From Lentzea cavernae (GTDB taxonomy: Bacteria; Actinomycetota; Actinomycetes; Mycobacteriales; Pseudonocardiaceae), in contig NZ_BNAR01000010.1 of NCBI RefSeq assembly GCF_014653695.1, positions 237,464-301,463 of the forward strand: DNA of 64,000 nt. The letters are read 5' to 3'. The position numbers and the translations under genes are program-made. The notes under the pieces were generated by a model. The model did no database searches and was not told the origin of the DNA. It saw nothing but the letters and a program-made list of their open reading frames with translations. Shown here piece after piece: positions 52,481 through 60,093 of the stretch (position 1 is the first letter of the stretch; every line of letters starts with the position of its first letter).

Positions 52481-52894
52481 TCACTCGTTCGAGGAACGCC
52501 CGCGCTCGTTCGCATCGCCGGTGAGGTCGTCGGTCGGGTCGTCCCCGCGCTCCAGCGCGCGCCACAGGTCCGTCTCGGGGTCGCGCGCTCGGGTCTTCTG
52601 CCCGCCCATCCCGATCTTCGGCATCCGGGCCCCCAGCGCCACCTGGAGCACGCCGGACGCCACCACGAGCACGCCGCCGGCGATCGCGAGCCAGTGGCCG
52701 GAGAACGCCGCCACGACGCCGACGACGACCAGCACCGCGCCGAGCACCCGGCGCACGACCCCGCTCAGCGCGACGACCGCGGCGACGGCCGCGAGGCACA
52801 GCAACGCGACCGGCACCGAACCGGCGCCCCAGAAGGCACCCGCCGCGCCCACGAGCAGGAGCGCGGCGATCCACAGTGGAGAGTCAGCTTTCAA
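52481..52894 (-). CDS. Trp operon-associated membrane protein (TIGR02234)
   Basis: 137 aa with four hydrophobic segments, the actinobacterial family always found between trpE and trpC. Its function is unknown; a role in tryptophan movement or in anchoring is speculation. The only plausible start is TTG at 52894, which overlaps the trpE stop; the C-terminal tail is acidic and cytosolic (DPETDLWRALERGDD). Confidence 0.85.
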   Translation of the reverse strand: MKADSPLWIAALLLVGAAGAFWGAGSVPVALLCLAAVAAVVALSGVVRRVLGAVLVVVGVVAAFSGHWLAIAGGVLVVASGVLQVALGARMPKIGMGGQKTRARDPETDLWRALERGDDPTDDLTGDANERGRSSNE

Positions 52895-54422
52895 CTGCCG
52901 GCGCCATCGTCTGCGCGGTGGCGATCGCGGCCAGCACGGCGCCCGCCTTGTTCAGGCACTCGTTGTCCTCGGCCAGCGGGTCCGAGTCGGCGACGATGCC
53001 GCCGCCGGCCTGCACGTACGCCACCCCGTCGCGCACCAGGGCGGTGCGGATGGCGATGGCGGTGTCCGCGTCCCCGGCGAAGTCGAAGTAGCCGACGACG
53101 CCGCCGTAGAGGCCGCGGCGCGTGGGCTCCAGCTCCTCGATCAGCTCCATCGCGCGCGGCTTGGGCGCACCGGAGAGCGTGCCGGCCGGGAAGCAGGCCG
53201 CGACCGCGTCGTAGGCCGTCTTGCCCTCGGCCAGCTCACCGGTCACGGTCGACACGATGTGCATGACGTGGCTGTACCGCTCGACCTTGAAGAAGTCGAC
53301 GACGTGCACCGAACCCGGCTTGCAGACGCGGCCCAGGTCGTTGCGGCCGAGGTCGACGAGCATCAGGTGCTCGGCGCGTTCCTTGTGGTCCGCGAGGAGG
53401 TCCTTCTCGAGCAGGGCGTCCTCCTCGGGGTCCTCGCTACGCCAGCGGGTGCCCGCGATGGGGTGAGTGGTCGCCTTGCCGTCGCGCACCGTGACCAGCG
53501 ACTCGGGGCTGGACCCGACGATGTCGAACCCGTCGAGGCGCAGCAGGTACATGTACGGGCTGGGGTTCGTCGCGCGCAGCACCCGGTAGATGTCGAGCGC
53601 GTCGGCGTCCGTGTCGATCTCGAACCGCTGCGACACCACGACCTGGAACGCCTCGCCGGCCCGGATGGCCTCCTTGGCCTTCTCGACGGCCGCGAAGTGC
53701 TCGGCCTGCGAGCGCCGGCGCCGGAACTCCGGCTTCGGCCGGGAGAACACCGCGGCGGTCGGCGGCGCGGGCGTGTGCAGCGCCGTGGTCATCTCGTCGA
53801 GCCGCCGCACCGCGTCGTCGTACGCGGCGTCGACCCGCTCGGCCGAGTCGTCCCAGTTGATCGCGTTCGCGATGAGCGTGACGGTGCCCTCGTGGTGGTC
53901 GAGCGCGGCGAGGTCGGTCGCCAGCAGCATGACCATCTCGGGCAGCTTGAGGTCGTCCTCGGCGATGACGGGCAACCGCTCCAGCCGCCGCACCGCGTCG
54001 TAGCCGATGTAGCCGACCATGCCGCCGGTCAGCGGGGGCATGCCGGGCAACGGGTCCGTGCGCAGCACCTCGATGGTCTCGCGCAACGCCTGCATCGGGT
54101 CGCCGCCGTCGGGCAGGCCGACGGGACGGGTGCCCGTCCAGAACGCCTCACCGCCGGTCGCCGTCAGCGCCGCCGTCGACCGCACGCCGATGAACGACCA
54201 GCGCGACCACGAACGCCCGTTCTCGGCCGACTCGAACAGGAACGTGCCGGGCTGGTCCGCTCCGAGCTTGCGGTACAGGCCGACCGGGGTCTCCGCGTCC
54301 GCGAGCAGCTTGCGGACCACCGGCACGACCCGGCGGTTGACCGCCAGCTCGCGGAACTCCTCACGCGTGGGACTCACGGTCCCCAGACCAGCGGCGGCCA
54401 CAGCCCCGATGACGCTCACCAT
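52884..54422 (-). CDS. trpE: Anthranilate synthase component I
   Basis: 512 aa, converts chorismate to anthranilate using ammonia from a TrpG subunit. The feedback site LLESAENGRS-like FLFESAENGRSWSRW and the catalytic core (PIAGTRWRSEDPEEDALLEK, LVDLGRNDLGRV, AGTLSGAPKPRAMELIEELE) are complete. The ATG at 54422 lacks a ribosome site; a GTG at 54377 (VSPTREEF) is an alternative. It heads the trp operon and is divergent from a TetR gene only 38 bases away. Confidence 0.96.
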   Translation of the reverse strand: MVSVIGAVAAAGLGTVSPTREEFRELAVNRRVVPVVRKLLADAETPVGLYRKLGADQPGTFLFESAENGRSWSRWSFIGVRSTAALTATGGEAFWTGTRPVGLPDGGDPMQALRETIEVLRTDPLPGMPPLTGGMVGYIGYDAVRRLERLPVIAEDDLKLPEMVMLLATDLAALDHHEGTVTLIANAINWDDSAERVDAAYDDAVRRLDEMTTALHTPAPPTAAVFSRPKPEFRRRRSQAEHFAAVEKAKEAIRAGEAFQVVVSQRFEIDTDADALDIYRVLRATNPSPYMYLLRLDGFDIVGSSPESLVTVRDGKATTHPIAGTRWRSEDPEEDALLEKDLLADHKERAEHLMLVDLGRNDLGRVCKPGSVHVVDFFKVERYSHVMHIVSTVTGELAEGKTAYDAVAACFPAGTLSGAPKPRAMELIEELEPTRRGLYGGVVGYFDFAGDADTAIAIRTALVRDGVAYVQAGGGIVADSDPLAEDNECLNKAGAVLAAIATAQTMAPAVES

Positions 54423-54442
54423 GCCGTTGATTGTTGCATAAA

Positions 54443-54458
54443 TTCAACATCTGTTGAA
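54443..54458. promoter_or_regulatory. Palindromic operator between trpE and the TetR gene
   Basis: TTCAACATCTGTTGAA: 7-base arms TTCAACA/TGTTGAA around TC, ending two bases before the TetR start. Its position suits self-repression and possible control of trpE. Confidence 0.65.
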
Positions 54459-54460
54459 CT

Positions 54461-55072
54461 ATGGCCCACGTGGAGCAAGTGAACCAGAAACGCCGAGGCC
54501 GCCGCGCCGCGGGCGAGGACACCAAGGCCGCGCTCGTCTCCGCGGCCCGCGAGGTGTTCGTCGAGAAGGGCTACGACGGCGCCACAGTACGTGCGATCGC
54601 AGCCAAGGCGGGCGTGGACGCCGCCATGGTCAACCACTGGTTCGGCGGCAAGGACGGCCTGTTCACCCAGGCCGTGCTGCAGCTCCCCTTCGACCCGGCC
54701 GAGATCCTCAAGCGCCTGCTCGACGGCCCCGTGGAGGAAGCGGGCGAGCGCATCGTCCGCACCTTCGTGACGGTGTGGGACGCGACCGGCGGCGGCACGT
54801 TCGCCGCTCTGATCCGCAGCGTCACCAGCCAGCCGGAGGTGGCGGGCGCGCTCAAGCAGTTCCTCGTCAACGCCATCTTCCGTAACCTGCTCACCGAGAT
54901 CGGCGCCGAACAGCACGAACTGCGGGCGACGCTCTGCGCCACCCAGATGGTCGGGCTCGGCATCGTCCGGTACGTCGTGCGGTTCGAGCCGCTGGCCTCG
55001 ACCGACCTGGAGACGGTGGTCAAGGCCATCGGGCCGAACATGCAGCGCTACCTGACCGGCGACCTGGACTAG
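54461..55072 (+). CDS. TetR-family transcriptional regulator
   Basis: 203 aa. TetR helix-turn-helix is at about 25-70 (ALVSAAREVFVEKGYDGATV, AGVDAAMVNHWFGGKDGLF), followed by a helical ligand domain. No ribosome site precedes the ATG, so it may be leaderless. A palindrome covers the base positions just before the start. Its stop overlaps the hisI stop tail to tail. The ligand is unknown. Confidence 0.92.
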   Translation: MAHVEQVNQKRRGRRAAGEDTKAALVSAAREVFVEKGYDGATVRAIAAKAGVDAAMVNHWFGGKDGLFTQAVLQLPFDPAEILKRLLDGPVEEAGERIVRTFVTVWDATGGGTFAALIRSVTSQPEVAGALKQFLVNAIFRNLLTEIGAEQHELRATLCATQMVGLGIVRYVVRFEPLASTDLETVVKAIGPNMQRYLTGDLD

Positions 55073-55422
55073 TCGGCGCCGGCGAGCAGGACCGTGGCGT
55101 CGAAGCACGTGCGGTCCCCCGTGTGGCAGGCCGCGCCGACCTGGTCGACGGTGAGCAGGAGCGTGTCGCCGTCGCAGTCGAGCCGCACCTCGTGCACGTA
55201 CTGGGTGTGGCCGGAGGTCTCGCCCTTCACCCACAGCTGCTGGCGGCTGCGCGAGTAGTACGTCGCCTGGCGCGTGGTGAGGGTGCGGTGCAGCGCCTCG
55301 TCGTCCATCCACGCCACCATGAGCACCTCACCGGTGCCGCGCTGCTGGGCGACCGCGCACACCAGGCCGTCGGGGGTGCGCTTGAGCCGCTGGGCGACGG
55401 CGGGATCGAGCGGGCTGCTCAA
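55069..55422 (-). CDS. hisI: Phosphoribosyl-AMP cyclohydrolase
   Basis: 117 aa, histidine step 3. Metal ligands are seen in RLDCDGDTLLLTVDQVGAAC and HTGDRTCF, and the substrate motif is WMDDEAL with SRSRQQLWVKGETSGH. It starts at TTG after GGGAGG, overlapping the stop of the upstream membrane-protein gene (TTGA). HisE is separate, not here. Confidence 0.95.
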   Translation of the reverse strand: MSSPLDPAVAQRLKRTPDGLVCAVAQQRGTGEVLMVAWMDDEALHRTLTTRQATYYSRSRQQLWVKGETSGHTQYVHEVRLDCDGDTLLLTVDQVGAACHTGDRTCFDATVLLAGAD

Positions 55423-55778
55423 CGGGGACCTCCCAGGTGTTCACGGGCCGGTCCGGTGTTGAGCAGGACCACCCCGTAGATGTGCACTGCGGACAGCACT
55501 CCGGACGCGACGCGCGCCCACACCGGTCCGTCGGCCAGCACGATGACGAGGTGCAGCAGCGCGACGAGGATGAACACGATCATCGCCGGGTAGTGCATGA
55601 ACCGGAGCCGCAGCAGCAACGCCGCCGCGACCGGCAGCTCGACGAGCGCGAGGAACGACGGGAACTTCAGCACGTCCGCGTCACCGGTCGAGCGCCAGAG
55701 GATCAGGCCGACCACGAAGAACACCAGTGCGCCGCCGAACGCGACCGCCGAGGCGACGCGCACCTCGACGGGCTTCAC
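55419..55778 (-). CDS. Small four-helix membrane protein between hisF and hisI
   Basis: 119 aa with four hydrophobic helices (AVAFGGALVFFVVGLILW, FLALVELPVAAALLLRL, AMIVFILVALLHLVIVL, VLSAVHIYGVVLL). No family recognised. Its GTG start overlaps the hisF stop (GTGA) and its stop overlaps the hisI start (TTGA), so the three are translated as one chain. A histidine-related role is guilt by association only. Confidence 0.8.
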   Translation of the reverse strand: MKPVEVRVASAVAFGGALVFFVVGLILWRSTGDADVLKFPSFLALVELPVAAALLLRLRFMHYPAMIVFILVALLHLVIVLADGPVWARVASGVLSAVHIYGVVLLNTGPAREHLGGPR

Positions 55779-56533
55779 CGCACCACGACGCCCGCCTGGC
55801 GCAGGCCGTCCTTGACCTCGCTGATGCGGAGCTGGCCGAAGTGGAAGACGCTCGCGGCGAGCACGGCGTCGGCACCCGCGGCGACGGCCGGCGGGAAGTG
55901 GTCGACCGCGCCGGCGCCGCCGCTCGCGATCAGCGGGACGTCGACCTCGCGCCGCACCAGTTCGAGGAGCTCGATGTCGAACCCGGCCTTGGTGCCGTCG
56001 GCGTCCATCGAGTTCAGCAGGATCTCGCCGACACCCAGCTCCTGGCCCTTCGCGGCCCAGGCGATCGCGTCGATGCCGGTGCCGGTGCGGCCGCCGTGCG
56101 TGGTGACCTCGAAGCCGGTGCCGCCGGGCACGCGCCGCGCGTCGACCGACAGCACGATGCACTGCGCGCCGTACCGCTCGGAGCACTCCTTGAGCAGCTC
56201 CGGGCGCGCGATGGCGGCGGTGTTGAGGCTGACCTTGTCCGCGCCCGCCCGCAGCAGCTTGTTGACGTCCTCGGGGCTGCGCACGCCGCCACCGACCGTG
56301 AGGGGGATGAACACCTGCTCGGCGGTGCGGCGGACCACGTCGAACGTCGTCTCCCGGTCGCCGCTGCTGGCCGTCACGTCGAGGAACGTCAGCTCGTCCG
56401 CGCCCTCGGCGTCGTACGCCCTCGCCAGCTCGACGGGATCGCCCGCGTCGACGAGGTTCGTGAAGTTGACGCCCTTCACCACCCGGCCCCGGTCGACGTC
56501 GAGACAGGGGATGACACGGACCGCGACTGACAT
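55775..56533 (-). CDS. hisF: Imidazole glycerol phosphate synthase cyclase subunit
   Basis: 252 aa TIM barrel. Catalytic Asp residues are in IPCLDVDRGRVVKG and VLSVDAR; phosphate loops LTVGGGVRS and ASGGAGAV are in place. It partners HisH encoded at 60.1 kb. It is divergent from the PPOX gene. Confidence 0.97.
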   Translation of the reverse strand: MSVAVRVIPCLDVDRGRVVKGVNFTNLVDAGDPVELARAYDAEGADELTFLDVTASSGDRETTFDVVRRTAEQVFIPLTVGGGVRSPEDVNKLLRAGADKVSLNTAAIARPELLKECSERYGAQCIVLSVDARRVPGGTGFEVTTHGGRTGTGIDAIAWAAKGQELGVGEILLNSMDADGTKAGFDIELLELVRREVDVPLIASGGAGAVDHFPPAVAAGADAVLAASVFHFGQLRISEVKDGLRQAGVVVR

Positions 56534-56578
56534 GCGGGAAAGCCTACAAGGCAGGCCTGAGGACTACGCTGCGCGGCC

Positions 56579-56962
56579 ATGATCGCCGAACTGGGCAAGG
56601 GCAAGTACCTGCTGCTGACGACGTTCCGCAAGGACGGCACCCCGGTGCCCACCCCGGTCTGGGTGGCGCCCGGCGAGAGCGAGGACGTGATCTACGCCTG
56701 GAGCGCCCGCGACACCGGCAAGGTCAAGCGGATCCGCCGCAGCGGCGACGTGGAGGTCGGGCCGTGCGACGTGCGCGGCAAGCCACAGGGGCCGTCGGTC
56801 AAGGCGCACGCCCGGCTGCTGGACGACGACGCCAGCGATCGCGTTCGTGCGCGCATCTCGAAGAAGTACGGGGTGTTCGGGTGGGTGACCGTGTTCGGCA
56901 GCAAGCTGCGCCGGGGACGGACCGGGTCGATCGGCATCGAGATCACGCCGGCGGCGAGCTGA
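56579..56962 (+). CDS. PPOX-class (F420-dependent type) oxidoreductase
   Basis: 127 aa split-barrel flavin/F420-binding protein: KYLLLTTFRKDGTPVPTPVW, KVKRIRRSGDVEVGPCDVRG and a C-terminal GSKLRRGRTGSIGIEI. It matches the PPOX class of actinobacterial F420 reductases. The substrate is unknown. No ribosome site precedes the ATG, so it may be leaderless (TACGCT 13 bases upstream). Confidence 0.88.
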   Translation: MIAELGKGKYLLLTTFRKDGTPVPTPVWVAPGESEDVIYAWSARDTGKVKRIRRSGDVEVGPCDVRGKPQGPSVKAHARLLDDDASDRVRARISKKYGVFGWVTVFGSKLRRGRTGSIGIEITPAAS

Positions 56963-56983
56963 GCGTCGACGTCGACCGCGCGG

Positions 56984-57234
56984 ATCAACGTTGACTCCAC
57001 GTTGATCCGCCCGAATCAACGTGGACGGTCCCGTCAACATGCACTTGACGGGACCGTGCGGGCAGATGACAACGTTGTCTTTCATCCATGTCGACTTGCC
57101 GCGTCAACGTCGCTTGACCTCATCAATGTTGACTCAACGTGGACAGGATTGATCAACGTCGAGTCGAGACCCGGTCAATGTGGAGCGTCAACACGAGGTT
57201 GACGATCAACCTGGCGTCAACCTAGAGTTGACGC
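56984..57234. promoter_or_regulatory. Operator array of TCAAC/GTTGA motifs
   Basis: More than a dozen copies of TCAAC or GTTGA, mostly in palindromes: CGGATCAACGT...ACGTTGATCCG (56981-57009), GTCCCGTCAA...TTGACGGGAC (57029-57054), GACAACGTTGTC (57068-57079), TCAATGTTGA (57123), TCAACGTGGA (57016, 57134), TCAACGTCGA (57153), TCAATGTGGA (57175), TCAACACGAGGTTGA (57188-57202) and GCGTCAAC...GTTGACGC (57214-57234). The last two overlap the -35 and -10 of the Clp-N/HTH gene promoter. Strong case for cooperative autoregulation. Confidence 0.8.
57199..57228 (+). promoter_or_regulatory. Leaderless promoter of the Clp-N/HTH gene
   Basis: TTGACG (57199-57204), 18-base spacer, TAGAGT (57223-57228), then six bases to the GTG start at 57235. 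There is no ribosome site, so transcription probably begins at the start codon. Both boxes lie inside operator motifs. Confidence 0.7.
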
Positions 57235-57936
57235 GTGATCCAGTTGACCGACCTCATCGTCACGGTCGCTCAAGAAGCAGACGACGCCCTCCTGCGACTG
57301 GCGAAAGCCGTCGAGATGAGCAGCCAGCTCAACGAGCTCGGCGACCACCTGATCGGCCACTTCGTGGACGAGGCGCGCCGGGGCGGCGCGAGCTGGGCCG
57401 AGATCGGCGAGAGCCTCGGCGTGACGAAGCAGGCCGCGCAGAAGAGGTTCGTGCCCAAGGAGTCGCCGGAGCTCGGCAAGCCCAGCACGGAGCGCTACAC
57501 CCAGCGGTCCAGGAGGGTCATCGCGCTGGCGAGGCACCACGCGCGGTTCAGCGAGCGGATCGGAACCGAGCACCTGCTGCTCGGGCTGCTCGACGAGTCG
57601 GCCGGGCTCGCGGCCAAGACCATCGCGAAGCTGGAGTCAGGCGACGGCAGCACGCGCATCGCGACTCTCAACCGGCTCGACACCGAGGCCAAGCAACGGC
57701 CCGAGAAGCAGCCCTACACGTCGCACTGCAAGAAGGCCCTCGAACTGGCCGTGCGCGAGGCGCTGCGGATGGGCCACATGTTCATCGGCACCGAGCACAT
57801 CCTGCTCGGCGTGCTGCTCGAGACCGACGGGACCGCGGCCGACGTGCTCCACAACACTGGTGTGACGCACGCGGCCGCGGCCACTCACATCGAAAGCGTG
57901 GTCAACGGACCGCAGCAAGCGCTTCCGGGAGCGTGA
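57235..57936 (+). CDS. HTH protein with Clp-N domain (ClpC2-like regulator)
   Basis: 233 aa. Residues 5-50 are helical (TDLIVTVAQEADDALLRLAK); a helix-turn-helix is at about 55-80 (GASWAEIGESLGVTKQAAQK); a double Clp N-terminal repeat fills about 90-225 (ARFSERIGTEHLLLGLLDES and MGHMFIGTEHILLGVLLETD). It lacks AAA+ modules. This resembles mycobacterial ClpC2, a Clp-N decoy that represses its own gene and is released by binding ClpC-directed ligands or substrates. Its gene is preceded by a dense operator array and a leaderless promoter. Its last 35 bases overlap the convergent hisA. Confidence 0.88.
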   Translation: MIQLTDLIVTVAQEADDALLRLAKAVEMSSQLNELGDHLIGHFVDEARRGGASWAEIGESLGVTKQAAQKRFVPKESPELGKPSTERYTQRSRRVIALARHHARFSERIGTEHLLLGLLDESAGLAAKTIAKLESGDGSTRIATLNRLDTEAKQRPEKQPYTSHCKKALELAVREALRMGHMFIGTEHILLGVLLETDGTAADVLHNTGVTHAAAATHIESVVNGPQQALPGA

Positions 57937-58633
57937 AGGCGCCGGCGTAGAGGGCCTTGCCCACGATCGAGCCCTCGACGCCGTCGCGCGAGAGCTTCGA
58001 GAGCGCGACCAGGTCGTCCACAGTGGACACGCCACCGGAGGCGATCACCGGGGCGTCGGTGCGGGCGCAGACCTCGCGCAGCAGCTCCAGGTTCGGGCCC
58101 GTCAGCGTGCCGTCCTTCGACACGTCGGTGACCACGTACCGCGTGCAGCCGTCGCGGTCGAGCCGGTCGAGGACCTCCCAGAGGTCGCCGCCGTCCGACG
58201 TCCAGCCGCGGCCCTTGACCCGGTGGCCCTGCTCGGTGATGCGGACGTCGAGGCCCACCGCGATCTTCTCGCCGTACGCCGCCAGCGCCTTCGCGCACCA
58301 CTCCGGGTCTTCCAGCGCGGCCGTGCCGAGGTTCACGCGGGCGCAGCCGGTGGCCAGGGCGGCCTCCAGCGACGCGTCGTCGCGGATGCCGCCGGACAGC
58401 TCGACCTTCACGTCCAGCTCGCCGACGACGCGGGCGACCAGCTCGCGGTTGGAACCGCGGCCGAACGCCGCGTCGAGGTCGACGAGATGGATCCACTCCG
58501 CCCCGTCGCGCTGCCACTGCAGGGCCGCGTCGAGCGGCTCGCCGTAGTTCGTCTCGGTACCGGCTTCGCCCTGCACGAGCCGGACGGCACGACCGTCGGC
58601 CACGTCAACAGCGGGGAGGAGTGTGAACGTCAC
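57902..58633 (-). CDS. hisA: Phosphoribosyl isomerase A (HisA/PriA)
   Basis: 243 aa TIM barrel for histidine step 4. The segment RGWTSDGGDLWEVLDRLDRD and VTDVSKDGTLTGPN match the actinobacterial bifunctional PriA, which also isomerises phosphoribosylanthranilate for tryptophan synthesis. That agrees with the lack of trpF in the window. It starts at GTG, overlapping the upstream secreted-protein stop (GTGA). Confidence 0.95.
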   Translation of the reverse strand: MTFTLLPAVDVADGRAVRLVQGEAGTETNYGEPLDAALQWQRDGAEWIHLVDLDAAFGRGSNRELVARVVGELDVKVELSGGIRDDASLEAALATGCARVNLGTAALEDPEWCAKALAAYGEKIAVGLDVRITEQGHRVKGRGWTSDGGDLWEVLDRLDRDGCTRYVVTDVSKDGTLTGPNLELLREVCARTDAPVIASGGVSTVDDLVALSKLSRDGVEGSIVGKALYAGAFTLPEALAAVR

Positions 58634-60093
58634 CCGAGCAGCCTAGCGTCCCCCAGGACGAGGGCGGCCACGCGCTCCTGGGCCTCCGCCGCCCGCGGGA
58701 AATCCGGCGGCACCGGCGTTCCGGGGCCCGTCGCGGCAGGTCCGGCACCCGTCCACGGCCCGAAGACGATGATCCCGGCGAACGCGGGGTGCTCCTGGGC
58801 CAGCGCCAGGTGCCGGTACTGGGTGCTTTCGAGGTCCTCGTCGGTCCGGTCCGCGCACCCCGGCTGGGGGGCGGCCTCGGACAGCAGGAACAGCTCCTTG
58901 CCCCGCGCACGTTCCGCCAGCTTCGTCATGCGCGCGTCCAGCGCTTCGTAGCCGGCGCAGTACTCGTCGAACGCGACCCAGTCGACGGCGGCGGGCACGC
59001 GCAGGGCGTCGACCCGAGCGCCTGCCTCGATCAACATGACCTTCTTGCCGGGGAACACGTCCTTGATCTGACGGGCGGAGAAACCGACGTCCGGGACGCT
59101 CCCGCCACGCAGGACGAAGCCGGCGACGCGGCCGAGGTGCGGGCGCACCTTCTCCGCGAGGACCTGCCAGGGCTCGCCGACCTCGACGAGGCACGTCGCG
59201 GGCGCGCAGTCCGCCAGCACGCCGGCGTCGGGCACGTCGCTGATCCCGACCACGTTCAGGTTGCTGCGGCCGCGCACCTCGGGCAGGTGGTTGCCCCCGG
59301 CGGTGGTCAGCCGCGCGCCGGAGTAGCCGAAGTGGCGCAGCCGGGAACCCGGCCGCTTGCGCAGGTCGTCGGAGTTCACCCTTTCGAGGTACAGGTCGTC
59401 GACGAGGCTGACGGTCCTGTCGTCGTCGGAGTGACGGCCGAGGTAGAGCCACAGCCGCTCGGTCGGCACGGCGGTGTCGAGCGCGATCGCCTTGCGCACG
59501 CCGTTGACCGAGAGGTCGAGCGTCGTTCCGCTGAGCTTCAGCACCACGTTGAACGAGCCGTCGGGCCTGGCCGAGGTGAACGACGGCAGCGTCACGACCA
59601 GGACACCCGCCTGGAACACCTGCACGCCTCCGTTGGCGCGCAACAGGAAACCGAGTTCCACGTCCTGATTGGACACATGACCCCGGCTGTTCGCCGATCG
59701 GGCCAGCACGATCGACGACCAGTCGCCGGACCCGCTGCCACCCGCGACCGGCACGAGCTCGGCCGAGATCGTGGACCCGGTGGACGGCGCGTCGAGCCGC
59801 ACGGCTGTCGTGCCGTGGTGCAGCGACAGCTCACCACGGTGCTCCGGGTGGCCCACCTGGGCGGACGAGGAACTCGGCACGGCATCGGAGTGGGTCCTGC
59901 CGGACACGCGGCTGTACGTGACGGCGCCGGTTCCCTGGCGCTGCTTGAGGTTGTCGTTCAGGCCGTGGGTAGGGGCGGCGTTCACGGCGTTGTCGAAGTT
60001 GTCGTGGAACGGTGCCGGGGCGGCGTGCGCGCCTCCCGGCACGGCCACGGCGGCAGCGACAAGCGCGGCCACCGTCAGCAGTCGTGTGATCAC
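58630..60093 (-). CDS. Secreted protein with ConA-like domain, inside the his operon
   Basis: About 487 aa. A signal peptide (VITRLLTVAALVAAAVAVPG, cleavage after AHA) is followed by a beta-rich concanavalin/laminin-G-like domain (about 30-270; GDWSSIVLARSANSRGHVSN, LWLYLGRHSDDDRTVSLVDD). The second half (about 280-487; VRPHLGRVAGFVLRGGSVPD, KVMLIEAGARVDALRV, FAGIIVFGPW) has the look of a TIM-barrel hydrolase. No family recognised with certainty. It starts at a GTG that overlaps the hisH stop and ends overlapping the hisA start. Confidence 0.75.
   Translation of the reverse strand: MITRLLTVAALVAAAVAVPGGAHAAPAPFHDNFDNAVNAAPTHGLNDNLKQRQGTGAVTYSRVSGRTHSDAVPSSSSAQVGHPEHRGELSLHHGTTAVRLDAPSTGSTISAELVPVAGGSGSGDWSSIVLARSANSRGHVSNQDVELGFLLRANGGVQVFQAGVLVVTLPSFTSARPDGSFNVVLKLSGTTLDLSVNGVRKAIALDTAVPTERLWLYLGRHSDDDRTVSLVDDLYLERVNSDDLRKRPGSRLRHFGYSGARLTTAGGNHLPEVRGRSNLNVVGISDVPDAGVLADCAPATCLVEVGEPWQVLAEKVRPHLGRVAGFVLRGGSVPDVGFSARQIKDVFPGKKVMLIEAGARVDALRVPAAVDWVAFDEYCAGYEALDARMTKLAERARGKELFLLSEAAPQPGCADRTDEDLESTQYRHLALAQEHPAFAGIIVFGPWTGAGPAATGPGTPVPPDFPRAAEAQERVAALVLGDARLLG

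Noticed and set aside
56984..57234. Repeated short motifs considered as a CRISPR array
   Set aside because: The repeats are about 10 bases, irregularly spaced and in both orientations; they fit operators, not CRISPR repeats.
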